Source: Vogesella sp. LIG4 (GTDB lineage Bacteria; Pseudomonadota; Gammaproteobacteria; Burkholderiales; Chromobacteriaceae). Taken from it: DNA of 64,000 nt. The stretch spans positions 901,846-965,845 of the forward strand of contig NZ_LT607802.1 of NCBI RefSeq assembly GCF_900090205.1, in the 5' to 3' direction. This document shows positions 48,150 to 56,268 of the stretch, piece by piece. The position numbers and the translations under genes were made by a program. The notes below the pieces were generated by a model. That model saw only the letters and a list, made by a program, of their open reading frames with translations. It was not told the DNA's origin and searched no databases. Positions within the stretch are counted from its first letter, which is position 1; each line of letters opens with the position of its first letter.

Positions 48150-48236
48150 CCGTAGGGCGGGTTGAACCAACGGTTCATACCCGCGTGAACCGGGCGGCGC
48201 CGCGCGGGTATGGCCTGCGGCCAACCCGCCCTACGG
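48150..48236. repeat. Palindromic intergenic repeat, family 3 (two arms facing each other)
   Basis: The left arm starts CGTAGGGCGGGTTG and goes on to TTCATACCCGCG; the right arm is its mirror, CGCGGGTATG to CAACCCGCCCTACG. The whole 87 bp can fold on itself. In the right arm the inner GAACC/GGTTC stem is replaced by GGCC/GGCC, creating an uptake-like word (48216-48224). Related arms lie at 56034-56145. No gene is seen in 48006-48302. Confidence 0.75.
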
Positions 48237-48302
48237 TGACTTCTCGCGCTGGGCACAAGCCACCGACAAGGTGCCGCTGGTTGACACGCTACGCTTGCCG
48301 CC

Positions 48303-49175
48303 CTATCCGCGCTGCATCTCGCCGCACAGCCACGTCACCAGCGTCTGCACCGCCTCGCTACTGCTTACCGGGTACAGCGCGTAGTAGCCCAGCAGCAAGG
48401 GCGGATGCTCATCCAGCCGGCGCAGGCTGCCGTCCTGCAGGTAGCGCGCCACCAGCAGCTGGCGGCCCAGCGCCACGCCGTCGCCGGCCTGGGCGCTGCG
48501 GTAGGCGAGCTGAGCCTGGTTGAAGTGGCGCTCGCCGGCAGTGCTGCCGTGTGGTCGGCCGTATGCGGCCAACCATAGCGCCCATTCGCTGCCGGCCGGC
48601 GCCGGGCTGCTCCACGGCGCATCGTCGTGCAACAGCTGGCCAGCAATCAAGCCTGGCGCCGCCACCGGAAAACCGTATTCGGGCAGCACGAAGGCGGCAT
48701 CCTGCGGCGCCTGCGGCAGGTAGCGCAGCGCCAGGTCGATGCCGGCCTGGCGCAAGGCCGCCGGGCTGTAGGGCTGGTTGTCGGCCAGCAGATCGACGCT
48801 GATGTGCGGGTGCAGGCTGGCGAAGCGGCCCAGCCGCGGCAGCAGCCACTCCAGCGCCAGCGATGGCGGTGCGGCCAGGCGCACGCTGCCGGGTGCAGCC
48901 TCGGCCTGCAATGCGGCCAACGTTTCGGCCACGGTATCGAAGCCGCTGCGGGTGGCGGCAAACAGGCGCTGGCCGGCCGGGGTGAGCTGCGGCGTGCGGC
49001 CACCGCGCTGCAGCAGGCTCAGCTGCAGGCGGGCCTCCAGCCGCTGCACGCGCTGGCTCACCGCCCCCTGGGTGACCGCCAGCTGTTCGGCGGCGCGGCG
49101 AAAGCCGCCGCACTCCGCCACGGCGTGGAAGAACCACAGGTCGGCCAGCAGGCTGGCATCCAGTCGGCGCGCCAT
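48303..49175 (-). CDS. LysR family transcriptional regulator
   Basis: 290 residues. N-terminal winged helix-turn-helix (LWFFHAVAECGGFRRAAEQLAVTQGAVSQRVQRLEARL) and a C-terminal effector domain (VRLAAPPSLALEWLLPRLGRF onwards). It resembles the GcvA-type branch. Its target is unclear: the next gene in the same direction, 10 nt upstream, is a methyltransferase. Three uptake-like words are in or near it; one encodes ETLAAL with TTG. Confidence 0.88.
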   Translation of the reverse strand: MARRLDASLLADLWFFHAVAECGGFRRAAEQLAVTQGAVSQRVQRLEARLQLSLLQRGGRTPQLTPAGQRLFAATRSGFDTVAETLAALQAEAAPGSVRLAAPPSLALEWLLPRLGRFASLHPHISVDLLADNQPYSPAALRQAGIDLALRYLPQAPQDAAFVLPEYGFPVAAPGLIAGQLLHDDAPWSSPAPAGSEWALWLAAYGRPHGSTAGERHFNQAQLAYRSAQAGDGVALGRQLLVARYLQDGSLRRLDEHPPLLLGYYALYPVSSSEAVQTLVTWLCGEMQRG

Positions 49176-49185
49176 GGCGGTGGGC

Positions 49186-50007
49186 TCAGTAGGCGAAGCG
49201 CTCGCGCAGCTCTTCCAGGTTCAGTTCGCGCAGGATCGCCTCCTGGCGCTCACGGGCGGCTTTTTTGCCCTTGCTGGTTTTCTTGGCGATGATCAGCTCG
49301 TTCTTCATCGAGTGCTCCCAGCCCACCAGCTCGGTGACGGTGAGCTGGTAGCCGCGCGCCTCCAGCTGCAGGCAGCGCAGCACGTTGGTGAGCTGGCTGC
49401 CGAATTCGCGGGTGTGGATGGGGTGGCGCCACAGCTCGGACAGCGGCGTCTTGCCGAAGGTCTCGTTCTTCTTCTGCCGCAGCACGGCAGCCACCTCGGC
49501 CTGGCAGCACGGCACCAGCACGATGTACTTGGCGTCCTTGGCCAGCGCGAAGCGGATGGCGTCGTCGGTAGCGGTGTTGCAGGCGTGCAGCGCGGTGATG
49601 ATGTCCACCTGCGCCGGCAGCTCGTCCGAAGTAATCGACTGCTCCACGCTGAGGTTGAGGAAGCTCATGCCGGCAAAACCCAGCCGCTGGGCGAGGTCCA
49701 CCGACTTGTCCACCAGCTCCTGCCGCGTTTCCACGCCGTAGACGTGGGCAGCCGCCTTGTCCTTCAGGAACAGGTCGTAAAGGATGAAGCCGAGGTAGGA
49801 CTTGCCGGCACCGTGGTCGGCCAGGGTCAGGCTGCCTTTCTCGGCCAGCACGTCGGCCATCAAGGGTTCGATGAACTGGTACAGGTGGTACACCTGCTTG
49901 AGCTTGCGGCGGGTGTCCTGGTTGATCTTGCCGTCGCGGGTGAGGATGTGCAGTTCTTTCAGCAGTTCGATGGACTGCTGCGGTTTGATTTCCGGGATCA
50001 GGCTCAT
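49186..50007 (-). CDS. Class I SAM-dependent methyltransferase (Methyltransf_32 type)
   Basis: 273 residues. SAM motif I reads LADHGAGKSYLGFILYDL (near residue 62), and ITALHACNTATDDAIRFA and VPCCQAEVA are found in the METTL25/RRNAD-like family, suggesting an RNA or protein substrate. The C-terminus is Lys/Arg/Glu-rich (TSKGKKAARERQEAI). It ends 10 nt before the LysR gene. Confidence 0.78.
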   Translation of the reverse strand: MSLIPEIKPQQSIELLKELHILTRDGKINQDTRRKLKQVYHLYQFIEPLMADVLAEKGSLTLADHGAGKSYLGFILYDLFLKDKAAAHVYGVETRQELVDKSVDLAQRLGFAGMSFLNLSVEQSITSDELPAQVDIITALHACNTATDDAIRFALAKDAKYIVLVPCCQAEVAAVLRQKKNETFGKTPLSELWRHPIHTREFGSQLTNVLRCLQLEARGYQLTVTELVGWEHSMKNELIIAKKTSKGKKAARERQEAILRELNLEELRERFAY

Positions 50008-50073
50008 GACGGCTCCACAATTTTTGCTGCCTCTATTGTACCGCCTTGGTCAAGCACCCCGCCTAATGCTGCA

Positions 50074-50199
50074 CACGATCTGCTGCGCGTCGGCGATACC
50101 GCGTTGAAAGCGGCTTCGCCATGCTCATTGACCCCATGTCAACTCCGCTTGCTCAGCCGTTTTCGCCTTGTCTCGCTCTAGCTCGCAAGATCGTGAGTA
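50074..50199. repeat. MITE-like intergenic repeat, copy E (opposite orientation)
   Basis: About 126 bp, reverse orientation relative to copies A-C: starts CACGATCTGCTGCGCGTC and ends TAGCTCGCAAGATCGTGAG, with internal TTGAC...GTCAA. It sits in the divergent promoter region between the methyltransferase and the MBL gene. Unlike the others it is not next to a stop codon. Confidence 0.75.
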
Positions 50200-50240
50200 G
50201 CCTCATACAATGCGGCATTCCCGTTTTCAGGTAGCAGATC

Positions 50241-50891
50241 ATGGCCTTGCAGCTTCACGTCATTCCGGTCACCCCGTTCCAGCAGAACTGTTCCGTGCTG
50301 TGGTGCGATGCCACCAATGAAGCGGCGGTGGTGGATGCCGGCGGCGACATCGCGCGCATCCGCGCCTTTATCGAGGCCAAGGGCCTGAACGTGACCAAGC
50401 TGCTGCTCACCCACGGCCATATCGACCACGCCGGCGGCGCGCGCGCGCTGGCCGATGCGCTGGGGGTGCAGATCGAAGGCCCGCAGCGCGCGGAAAGCTT
50501 CTGGCTGGACCAGCTGCCGCAGCAGGGGCAGATGTTCGGCTTTACACCCAGCCCGGCGCTGACGCCGGAACGCTGGCTGGAGGAAGGCGACACCGTCAGC
50601 ATCGGCAACGAGGTGCTGGAGGTGCTGCACTGCCCCGGCCACACCCCGGGCCACGTGGTGTTCGTCAGCCGTGCGGCCAACCTTTGCGTGGTGGGCGATG
50701 TGCTGTTCCAGGGCTCCATCGGCCGTACCGACTTCCCGATGGGCAACCACGAGCAGCTGATCGCCGCCATCCGCGGCAAGCTGTTCGCGCTGCCGGAGGA
50801 CATGACGGTGGTGCCCGGCCACGGCCCGTTCACCACCATAGGCGACGAGCGCCGCAGCAACCCCTTTGTGGCCGACCGCCGCTACGGCTGA
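50241..50891 (+). CDS. MBL-fold metallo-hydrolase (YcbL/GloB-like)
   Basis: 216 residues. Metal ligands: THGHIDH (near residue 60), HTPGH (near 135), GDVLF (Asp) and PGHGP (last His). The shape is that of single-domain type II glyoxalase-like hydrolases; substrate not determined. The next gene starts on its stop codon (TGATG). Confidence 0.88.
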   Translation: MALQLHVIPVTPFQQNCSVLWCDATNEAAVVDAGGDIARIRAFIEAKGLNVTKLLLTHGHIDHAGGARALADALGVQIEGPQRAESFWLDQLPQQGQMFGFTPSPALTPERWLEEGDTVSIGNEVLEVLHCPGHTPGHVVFVSRAANLCVVGDVLFQGSIGRTDFPMGNHEQLIAAIRGKLFALPEDMTVVPGHGPFTTIGDERRSNPFVADRRYG

Positions 50892-51217
50892 TGGACGCCG
50901 CCTTCGAACGCGCGGTGATGGCGCAGCTGCTGGCGATTCCGCCCGGCCAGGTCAGCACCTACGGCACGCTGGCGGCACTGGCCGGCTACCCGCGCCATGC
51001 CCGCCACGTGGGCAAGCTGCTGGGCAATGCGCCGGAAGGCGCCGCCTGGCCGTGGTTCCGCGTGGTAAGCGGCAGCGGCAAGGTGGCGCGGCCGGGCACG
51101 CCGGAGGCGGATTACCAGATCCTGCTGCTGGAAGAGGACGGTATCGAGGTGGGTGCCGGCGGGCGGGTGAACCTGAAGCGCTACGGCTGGCCGGTGCAAT
51201 ATTTCATTCGCCCCTGA
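50891..51217 (+). CDS. MGMT-like alkyltransferase-like (ATL) protein
   Basis: 108 residues equal to the DNA-binding domain of O6-alkylguanine-DNA alkyltransferase: PPGQVSTYGTLAALAGYPRHARHVGKLL (recognition helix with the Arg finger). The active-site PCHR of true alkyltransferases is replaced: PWFRVVSGSG, with no cysteine. It therefore should bind damaged bases without repairing them and flag them for nucleotide excision repair. ATG overlaps the preceding stop (TGATG). Confidence 0.88.
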   Translation: MDAAFERAVMAQLLAIPPGQVSTYGTLAALAGYPRHARHVGKLLGNAPEGAAWPWFRVVSGSGKVARPGTPEADYQILLLEEDGIEVGAGGRVNLKRYGWPVQYFIRP

Positions 51218-51260
51218 CATTGGCAGACTAGCTGTCCAAAAATAATTTTTGCACCGCAAC

Positions 51261-51296
51261 AAAGACGCCAGTGCCTTGATGTACTGGCGTTTTTTG
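51261..51296 (+). terminator. Rho-independent terminator after the ATL gene
   Basis: Stem ACGCCAGT (51265-51272) with ACTGGCGT (51283-51290), 10-nt loop, preceded by AAAG and followed by TTTTTTG. The AT-rich stretch beyond (51300-51380) likely carries the promoter of the next gene. Confidence 0.85.
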
Positions 51297-51392
51297 CTAA
51301 CTACTACTTTCGTTTATGACGACAAGAATTTGCCTGTTGCGCAAATAGTGTGATAAAGACTAAGGATAATTTTCGCTTTCGAACTCACCGCC

Positions 51393-52163
51393 ATGAGCCG
51401 ATCACCCAGACACGACAAAATCCTGCAGTTGGTACGCGAAAACGGCTTCATGCCGATCGAGGAGCTGGCCCGCCTGCTGGACGTGACGCCGCAGACCATC
51501 CGCCGCGACATCAACCAGCTGTGCGAAGCCAACCTGCTGCGCCGTTATCACGGCGGCGCCGCGCTGGGCAACAGCGTGGAGAACGAGGACTACTTCTCGC
51601 GCAAGGGCAAGCTGCAGAGCGAAAAGGCGCATATCGCCGACATGATCGCGGAGAACATTCCCGACCATGCTTCGCTGTTCATGAGCATCGGCACCACTAT
51701 CGAGGCGGTGGCGCAGGCGCTGACCATCACCCACAAGGGTCTGCGGGTGATCACCAACAATATCCACGTGGCGTCGATCATGTCGGCCAACCCGGATTTC
51801 ACGGTGATGATCACCTCCGGCGTGGTACGCGCTTCCGACGGCGGCATCACCGGGGTGGCAACGCTGGATTTCATCAACCAGTTCAAGGTGGATTACGCGG
51901 TGATCGGCGTGTCGGGAATAGAGACCGACGGCTCGCTACTGGATTTCGACTACCGCGAAGTGCGCGTGGCGCAGGCAATGATGAACAACGCCCGTCACCG
52001 CTTCCTGGCCGCCGACCACAGCAAGTTCGGCCGCAATGCACTGGTGCGCATGGGCCACATCAGCGAATTCAACGCCATCTTCACCGACGCCATGCCGCCG
52101 GAAAGCCTGAAGAAGCTGCTGGAAGAGCACGGCGTGCGCATGTACCTGGCCGACCCGCTGTAA
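51393..52163 (+). CDS. glpR: DeoR/GlpR family transcriptional regulator
   Basis: 256 residues. N-terminal DeoR-type helix-turn-helix (MPIEELARLLDVTPQTIRRDINQLCEAN, then LLRRYHGGA), C-terminal phosphosugar-sensing domain (FMSIGTTIEAVAQAL, ITNNIHVA, DGSLLDFDYREV, DHSKFGR). It closely resembles GlpR, the glycerol-3-phosphate repressor, but no glp genes adjoin, so the symbol is by similarity only. Confidence 0.8.
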   Translation: MSRSPRHDKILQLVRENGFMPIEELARLLDVTPQTIRRDINQLCEANLLRRYHGGAALGNSVENEDYFSRKGKLQSEKAHIADMIAENIPDHASLFMSIGTTIEAVAQALTITHKGLRVITNNIHVASIMSANPDFTVMITSGVVRASDGGITGVATLDFINQFKVDYAVIGVSGIETDGSLLDFDYREVRVAQAMMNNARHRFLAADHSKFGRNALVRMGHISEFNAIFTDAMPPESLKKLLEEHGVRMYLADPL

Positions 52164-52187
52164 ACGTTGGCCGCATGCCAACCTTGG

Positions 52188-52222
52188 CAAAGTCCTTTCG
52201 CAATGCGGAAGGACTTTGTGTT
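52188..52222 (+). terminator. Rho-independent terminator after the GlpR-like gene
   Basis: 10-bp stem CAAAGTCCTT (52188-52197) with AAGGACTTTG (52209-52218), then TGTTGT. An uptake-like word (52167-52175) lies between the stop codon and the stem. Confidence 0.82.
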
Positions 52223-52318
52223 GTAAACAGCAAGGCTGCCGATGCAAGCACTTGGCTGGTGCGGCCCGGCTTTGCCGGGTCCGGTAGCATGTAAACGAAG
52301 TACGTTGTCAGCAGCCTG

Positions 52319-52343
52319 ACAAGGGCGCCGCTGGCGCCCTTGT
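52319..52343. terminator. Strong hairpin at the 3' end of the REC-GGDEF gene
   Basis: 11-bp stem ACAAGGGCGCC (52319-52329) with GGCGCCCTTGT (52333-52343), loop GCT. It lies 22 nt beyond the stop of the minus-strand cyclase gene. No long T-run on that strand, so efficiency is uncertain. Confidence 0.55.
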
Positions 52344-52364
52344 GCTTTGCGGCCAACCCTGCCG

Positions 52365-53939
52365 CTATTCGCCGCCCGCCAGCTCCGCCGTCCAGCCCAG
52401 CACGCCATTGCGCCCGGCTTCCTTGGCGCGGTACAGCATGCTGTCGGCGCGCTGCACCAGCGCCACCACGTCCCACACTCCCTCGTTGCTGCATACCCCG
52501 GCGCTGAAGGTCTGGCGGAAGCGACCGCGCGGCGAGGCATGCTCCAGCCGCGCGAATGCCTCGCGCAGCTCGTCCAGCAGCCGCACCGCCTGCTCCGTCG
52601 TCATGCCCGGCAGCGCAATGGCGAACTCCTCGCCGCCGTAGCGGCCCAGCACATCGCTGCGCCGCAGGCGCTCCTGCAGGAAGCGCGACAGGCTTACCAG
52701 CACCTCGTCGCCGGCCTGGTGGCCGTAGCTATCGTTGATGCGCTTGAAGTGGTCCAGGTCCAGCATCACCATGCTCAGCGGCTTGCGCTCGCGCTGGGCA
52801 CGGGCGAATTCGTGCTCCAGCCGGGCGAACAGGTGGCTGTGATTGAGCAGGCCGGTAAGGCTGTCGGTGGCGATGTAGGAGCGCAGCTTGCGGTAGCGGC
52901 TGGCGCGGGTGCTCACCGTCACCACCAGCTCCTCGCTGGATACCGGCTTGGTGAGGTAGCCGTCCACCCCCAGGCTCAGCGCGTCCAGCTGCACGTCCTG
53001 GCGTTTTTCCATGGTCAGGAACAGGATGGGGATGCCGTCCATCAGCTGCTGCTGGCGGATGATGCGCGCCAGTTCCTGACCGTTGCACTCCGGCATGTGC
53101 ATGTCCATCAGGATCAGGTCGGGGTGGAAGCGCTCTATCGCCTCCAGCGTCTCGCTAGGGCGGTTCACTTCCTCGGTCATGATGCCGTGCCGGTTCAGCA
53201 CCGCCGCGTACAGGCCGGCCAGCGAGCTCATGTCTTCCACCAGCAACACCCGCAGCGGGTTGCGCGGGTCGGTGCTGGCCGGGCGCGCCAGCGCCTCCAG
53301 CAACTCCCGCACCGACAGCGGCCAACCGACAAAACCCTGCCCGCCGGCACGCACCGCCTGCAGCCGGGCGGCAAAATCGCGGCGCTGGCTGGTGAACAGC
53401 AGCGGGCATGGCAGGCGCAGTTGCGGCAGCGGCGGTTCGCTGCCGTCAAAAGCGTGGTGGATGATCAGTGCGCCGGGCTCGTGCTGCTGCAGCGCCTGCT
53501 GCAACGCGGGCAGGCTGTCGAACACGTCCAGTACGTAGCCAAAACAGGCCAGTTGCTCCTGCACCCCGCCCGGCAGGCTCTGGCCGGGCGCCAGCAGGAA
53601 CAGCCGGTGGCTCTGGCGCAACGGCGTGGCGCTGCCGCCGGACTGTTCCGGCAACGGCAGGCTGGCCAGCTGTGTCACCAGCGACAGCTGCTGACGCAGT
53701 TGCAACACGTCCTCGCTGCTGCGACGGCGCCTGGCCCAGCCGCGCAGCTGGGTGGCCAGCTCCGCATTGGCGCGCAGCAGCGGCTCGGCGCCGGACTGTT
53801 CGGCCAGCCCCTGCAGGCACTGCACCAGCGCACCGAAGCGGCGCGCCTGCTCCGGCTCCCAGCGCAGCAGCAGTTGCTGGCCAGTGTGGTCCATTTCCTG
53901 AGCCAGGCTGAGTAGGGATTGCGGCACTGGATTTGACAT
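52365..53939 (-). CDS. REC-REC-GGDEF response regulator, diguanylate cyclase
   Basis: 524 residues. N-terminal helical region (1-110, Hpt-like length, unassigned), a first receiver-like domain (~115-215) lacking a clear phospho-Asp, and a second receiver (~220-340) with DLILMDMHMPE (phospho-Asp near 277) and the TKP lysine. The GGDEF domain (~350-515) has YGGEEF near 433 and an RRSD inhibitory site before it. It should make c-di-GMP when the second receiver is phosphorylated; no kinase gene adjoins. Start at ATG 53939; a GTG lies three codons upstream. Confidence 0.9.
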   Translation of the reverse strand: MSNPVPQSLLSLAQEMDHTGQQLLLRWEPEQARRFGALVQCLQGLAEQSGAEPLLRANAELATQLRGWARRRRSSEDVLQLRQQLSLVTQLASLPLPEQSGGSATPLRQSHRLFLLAPGQSLPGGVQEQLACFGYVLDVFDSLPALQQALQQHEPGALIIHHAFDGSEPPLPQLRLPCPLLFTSQRRDFAARLQAVRAGGQGFVGWPLSVRELLEALARPASTDPRNPLRVLLVEDMSSLAGLYAAVLNRHGIMTEEVNRPSETLEAIERFHPDLILMDMHMPECNGQELARIIRQQQLMDGIPILFLTMEKRQDVQLDALSLGVDGYLTKPVSSEELVVTVSTRASRYRKLRSYIATDSLTGLLNHSHLFARLEHEFARAQRERKPLSMVMLDLDHFKRINDSYGHQAGDEVLVSLSRFLQERLRRSDVLGRYGGEEFAIALPGMTTEQAVRLLDELREAFARLEHASPRGRFRQTFSAGVCSNEGVWDVVALVQRADSMLYRAKEAGRNGVLGWTAELAGGE

Positions 53940-54062
53940 GGTGATCACAAGCTGGCTTCACAGAATGTTAAGAGTATAACGGCAGCAAGCCGGCTGCTGT
54001 TGCCACAACTGGTATAATTCCCGGTTTTCACCCAGCGGCAGAGACAGACTCTGCAAGCCAGC

Positions 54063-55946
54063 ATGAACGTCTTTTACGAAGAAAGCGGCAGCTTCAAGGT
54101 AGGCAGCGTGGTATCACGCGCCGAAGCCAGCCTGCAGATCGATACCCAGCACGGCAAGCGCACCAAGCTCAAGGCCGCCAACGTGTTCCTGGAGTTCAAC
54201 TCCCCGCTGCAGGACTTCCTGCCGGCCGCCGAGGCGCTGGCCGCCGACATCGACGTGGATTTCCTGTGGGAGTGCTGCGGTGAAGATGAATTCGGCTTCG
54301 AAACGCTGGCCGCCGACTACTTCGGCCACGCCCCCAGCGTGAGCGAAAACGCCGCCATCCTGCTGCGGCTGTACGCGGCGCCGATGTACTTCTACAAGAA
54401 GACCAAGGGCCGCTTCAAGGCTGCGCCGGAAGAGACGCTGAAGGCCGCGCTGGCCGGCATCGAGCGCAAGAAGCGCGAACAGGAACAGATCGACGCCTGG
54501 GCCGGGGAACTGGCCGCCGGTACCCTGCCGGACGCCATCCGCAGCCAGCTGATGACGCTGCTGTACCGCCCGGACAAGAACACGCTGGAATTCAAGGCCT
54601 TCGACCAGGCCAGCAAGGCCACCAGCCTGCCGCCGCTGCGGCTGGCCGACAAGGTGGGCGGTATCGAATCGGTGCCGGCCTACCTGATGGCCGGCTTCCA
54701 GCTGGAGCACTTCCCCAAGGGCACCGGCTTTGGCAGCTACGCGCCGGCCACCGCCACGGAAGAACTGCCGCTGGCCACGGTCAAGGCGTTCTCCATTGAT
54801 GATGCCGCCACCACCGAGATCGACGATGCGCTGTCGGTGCAGTGGCTGGACAACGGCAATATCCGCGTCGGCATCCACATTGCCGCGCCCACGCTGGGCA
54901 TCGCCGTGGACAGCCCGCTGGAAAAGATCGTGCACCAGCGCCTGTCCACCGTGTACTTCCCCGGCGACAAGATCACCATGCTGCCGGACGAAGTGGTGCA
55001 GGCCTTCACCCTGAAGGAAGGCCATGACTGCCCGGCGCTGAGCCTGTACGTGGAAGTCACCCCGGACTTCGAGCTGGTGGCCTTCGACAACCGCATCGAG
55101 CGCGTGCACATTGCCGCCAACCTGCGCCACGACCAGCTGGAGCAGGTGTTCAACGAAGACACGTTGGCCGCAGACGGCTTCGGCCCTGATTACGCCTTCA
55201 AGCGCGAACTGGTGTGGCTGTGGCAGTTCGCCAATGCCCGCGAGGCCTTCCGCGGCAAGACGCCGGACCCGAACCGCCCGCCACAGGTGGACTACAACTT
55301 CAACGTGGTGGACGGCAAGGTGATCATCAGCATCCGCAAGCGCGGCTCGCCGATGGACAAGCTGGTTTCCGAGCTGATGATCCTGGCCAACAGCGAGTGG
55401 GGCCGCATGCTGGCCGAGGCCGACATTCCGGCCATGTACCGCGCGCAGAGCATGGGCAAGGTACGCATGACCACCCGCCCGGAACCGCACGTGGGCCTGG
55501 GCGTGCAGCAGTACGCCTGGAGCACCTCGCCGCTGCGCCGCGCATCGGACTTCATCAACCAGCGCCAGCTCACCGCGATGATTCGCGGCGAAGCGCCGCA
55601 GTACAAGCAGGGCGACGCCATGCTGTTCGCGCTGCTGCGCGACTTCGATACCGCCTACAGCGCCTACCTGGGCTTCCAGGACAAGATGGAGCACTTCTGG
55701 TGCCTGCGCTGGTTCAGCCAGGAAGGCATCAGCGAGCCGACCGCCAGCTACATCAAGGAAGACCTTGTGCGGGTGGACGGGGTACCGATGCGGCTGCGCA
55801 TCGGCGGCCTGCCGGAGCTGAGCAACGGCGACCGCATCCAGCTGCAGATCGTGCGCATCGACGAGTTGATGCAGGAGATCGAGTGCCGCTACGTGGCGGT
55901 GCTGGAACGCAAGACCCTGCCGCAGGACGAGGCCGAGGAGGCGTAA
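54063..55946 (+). CDS. RNB-domain ribonuclease (RNase II family)
   Basis: 627 residues. The RNB catalytic region has FSIDDAATTEIDDALSV (metal-binding Asp residues, near 245), HIAAPTLGIAVDSPLE, YFPGDKITMLP and the C-terminal SPLRRASDFINQRQL. It lacks an obvious N-terminal cold-shock pair like that of RNase R, so it is closer to RNase II. 3'-5' exoribonuclease acting on single-stranded RNA. An uptake-like word encodes DTLAAD using TTG GCC GCA (55164-55172). Confidence 0.9.
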   Translation: MNVFYEESGSFKVGSVVSRAEASLQIDTQHGKRTKLKAANVFLEFNSPLQDFLPAAEALAADIDVDFLWECCGEDEFGFETLAADYFGHAPSVSENAAILLRLYAAPMYFYKKTKGRFKAAPEETLKAALAGIERKKREQEQIDAWAGELAAGTLPDAIRSQLMTLLYRPDKNTLEFKAFDQASKATSLPPLRLADKVGGIESVPAYLMAGFQLEHFPKGTGFGSYAPATATEELPLATVKAFSIDDAATTEIDDALSVQWLDNGNIRVGIHIAAPTLGIAVDSPLEKIVHQRLSTVYFPGDKITMLPDEVVQAFTLKEGHDCPALSLYVEVTPDFELVAFDNRIERVHIAANLRHDQLEQVFNEDTLAADGFGPDYAFKRELVWLWQFANAREAFRGKTPDPNRPPQVDYNFNVVDGKVIISIRKRGSPMDKLVSELMILANSEWGRMLAEADIPAMYRAQSMGKVRMTTRPEPHVGLGVQQYAWSTSPLRRASDFINQRQLTAMIRGEAPQYKQGDAMLFALLRDFDTAYSAYLGFQDKMEHFWCLRWFSQEGISEPTASYIKEDLVRVDGVPMRLRIGGLPELSNGDRIQLQIVRIDELMQEIECRYVAVLERKTLPQDEAEEA

Positions 55947-55985
55947 GCCACCGCTTGCGGCCAACCTTGACCGCAACGTGCAACG

Positions 55986-56013
55986 ACAAGGCCCCGCCAT
56001 GGCGGGGCCTTGT
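55986..56013 (+). terminator. Rho-independent terminator after the RNase gene
   Basis: 13-bp stem ACAAGGCCCCGCC (55986-55998) with GGCGGGGCCTTGT (56001-56013), then GCTGTCT. An uptake-like word (55956-55964) lies between the stop and the stem. Confidence 0.8.
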
Positions 56014-56033
56014 GCTGTCTGCTGCAGGCGGGC

Positions 56034-56145
56034 CATACCCGCGCGGGTATGAACCGTTGGTTCAACCCGCCCTACGTAATCCGGTAGCAGCCATCGCCTG
56101 CCGTAGGGCGGGTTGGCCTCCGGCCATACCCGCGCGCATGAACCT
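56034..56145. repeat. Palindromic intergenic repeat, family 3 (second locus)
   Basis: Arm 1 (56034-56076) contains CATACCCGCG, the GAACC/GGTTC inner stem and CAACCCGCCCTACG. Arm 2 (56102-56145) runs the other way, GTAGGGCGGGTTGG to CCATACCCGCGC, with GGCC in place of GAACC. Same family as 48150-48236 with the arms in the reverse order. Confidence 0.7.
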
Positions 56146-56235
56146 TTGCGCCTGACCAACCTTCACCTGGGTAAGCACGCAGGCCATACCTACCAGCAGT
56201 GCGTCACTGGTGGGCGCGCTGCTGATTGCCCGGTT

Positions 56236-56262
56236 CCCCGGATACGCTGCGCTTATCCGGGC
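56236..56262. repeat. Short hairpin repeat downstream of the HDOD gene
   Basis: CCCGGATA ... TATCCGGG with an inner CGCTGCGCT loop, 8-bp stem, 7 nt from the HDOD stop. This palindromic word is common between genes of GC-rich proteobacteria and could help end the minus-strand transcript. Confidence 0.55.
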
Positions 56263-56268
56263 TACGAG

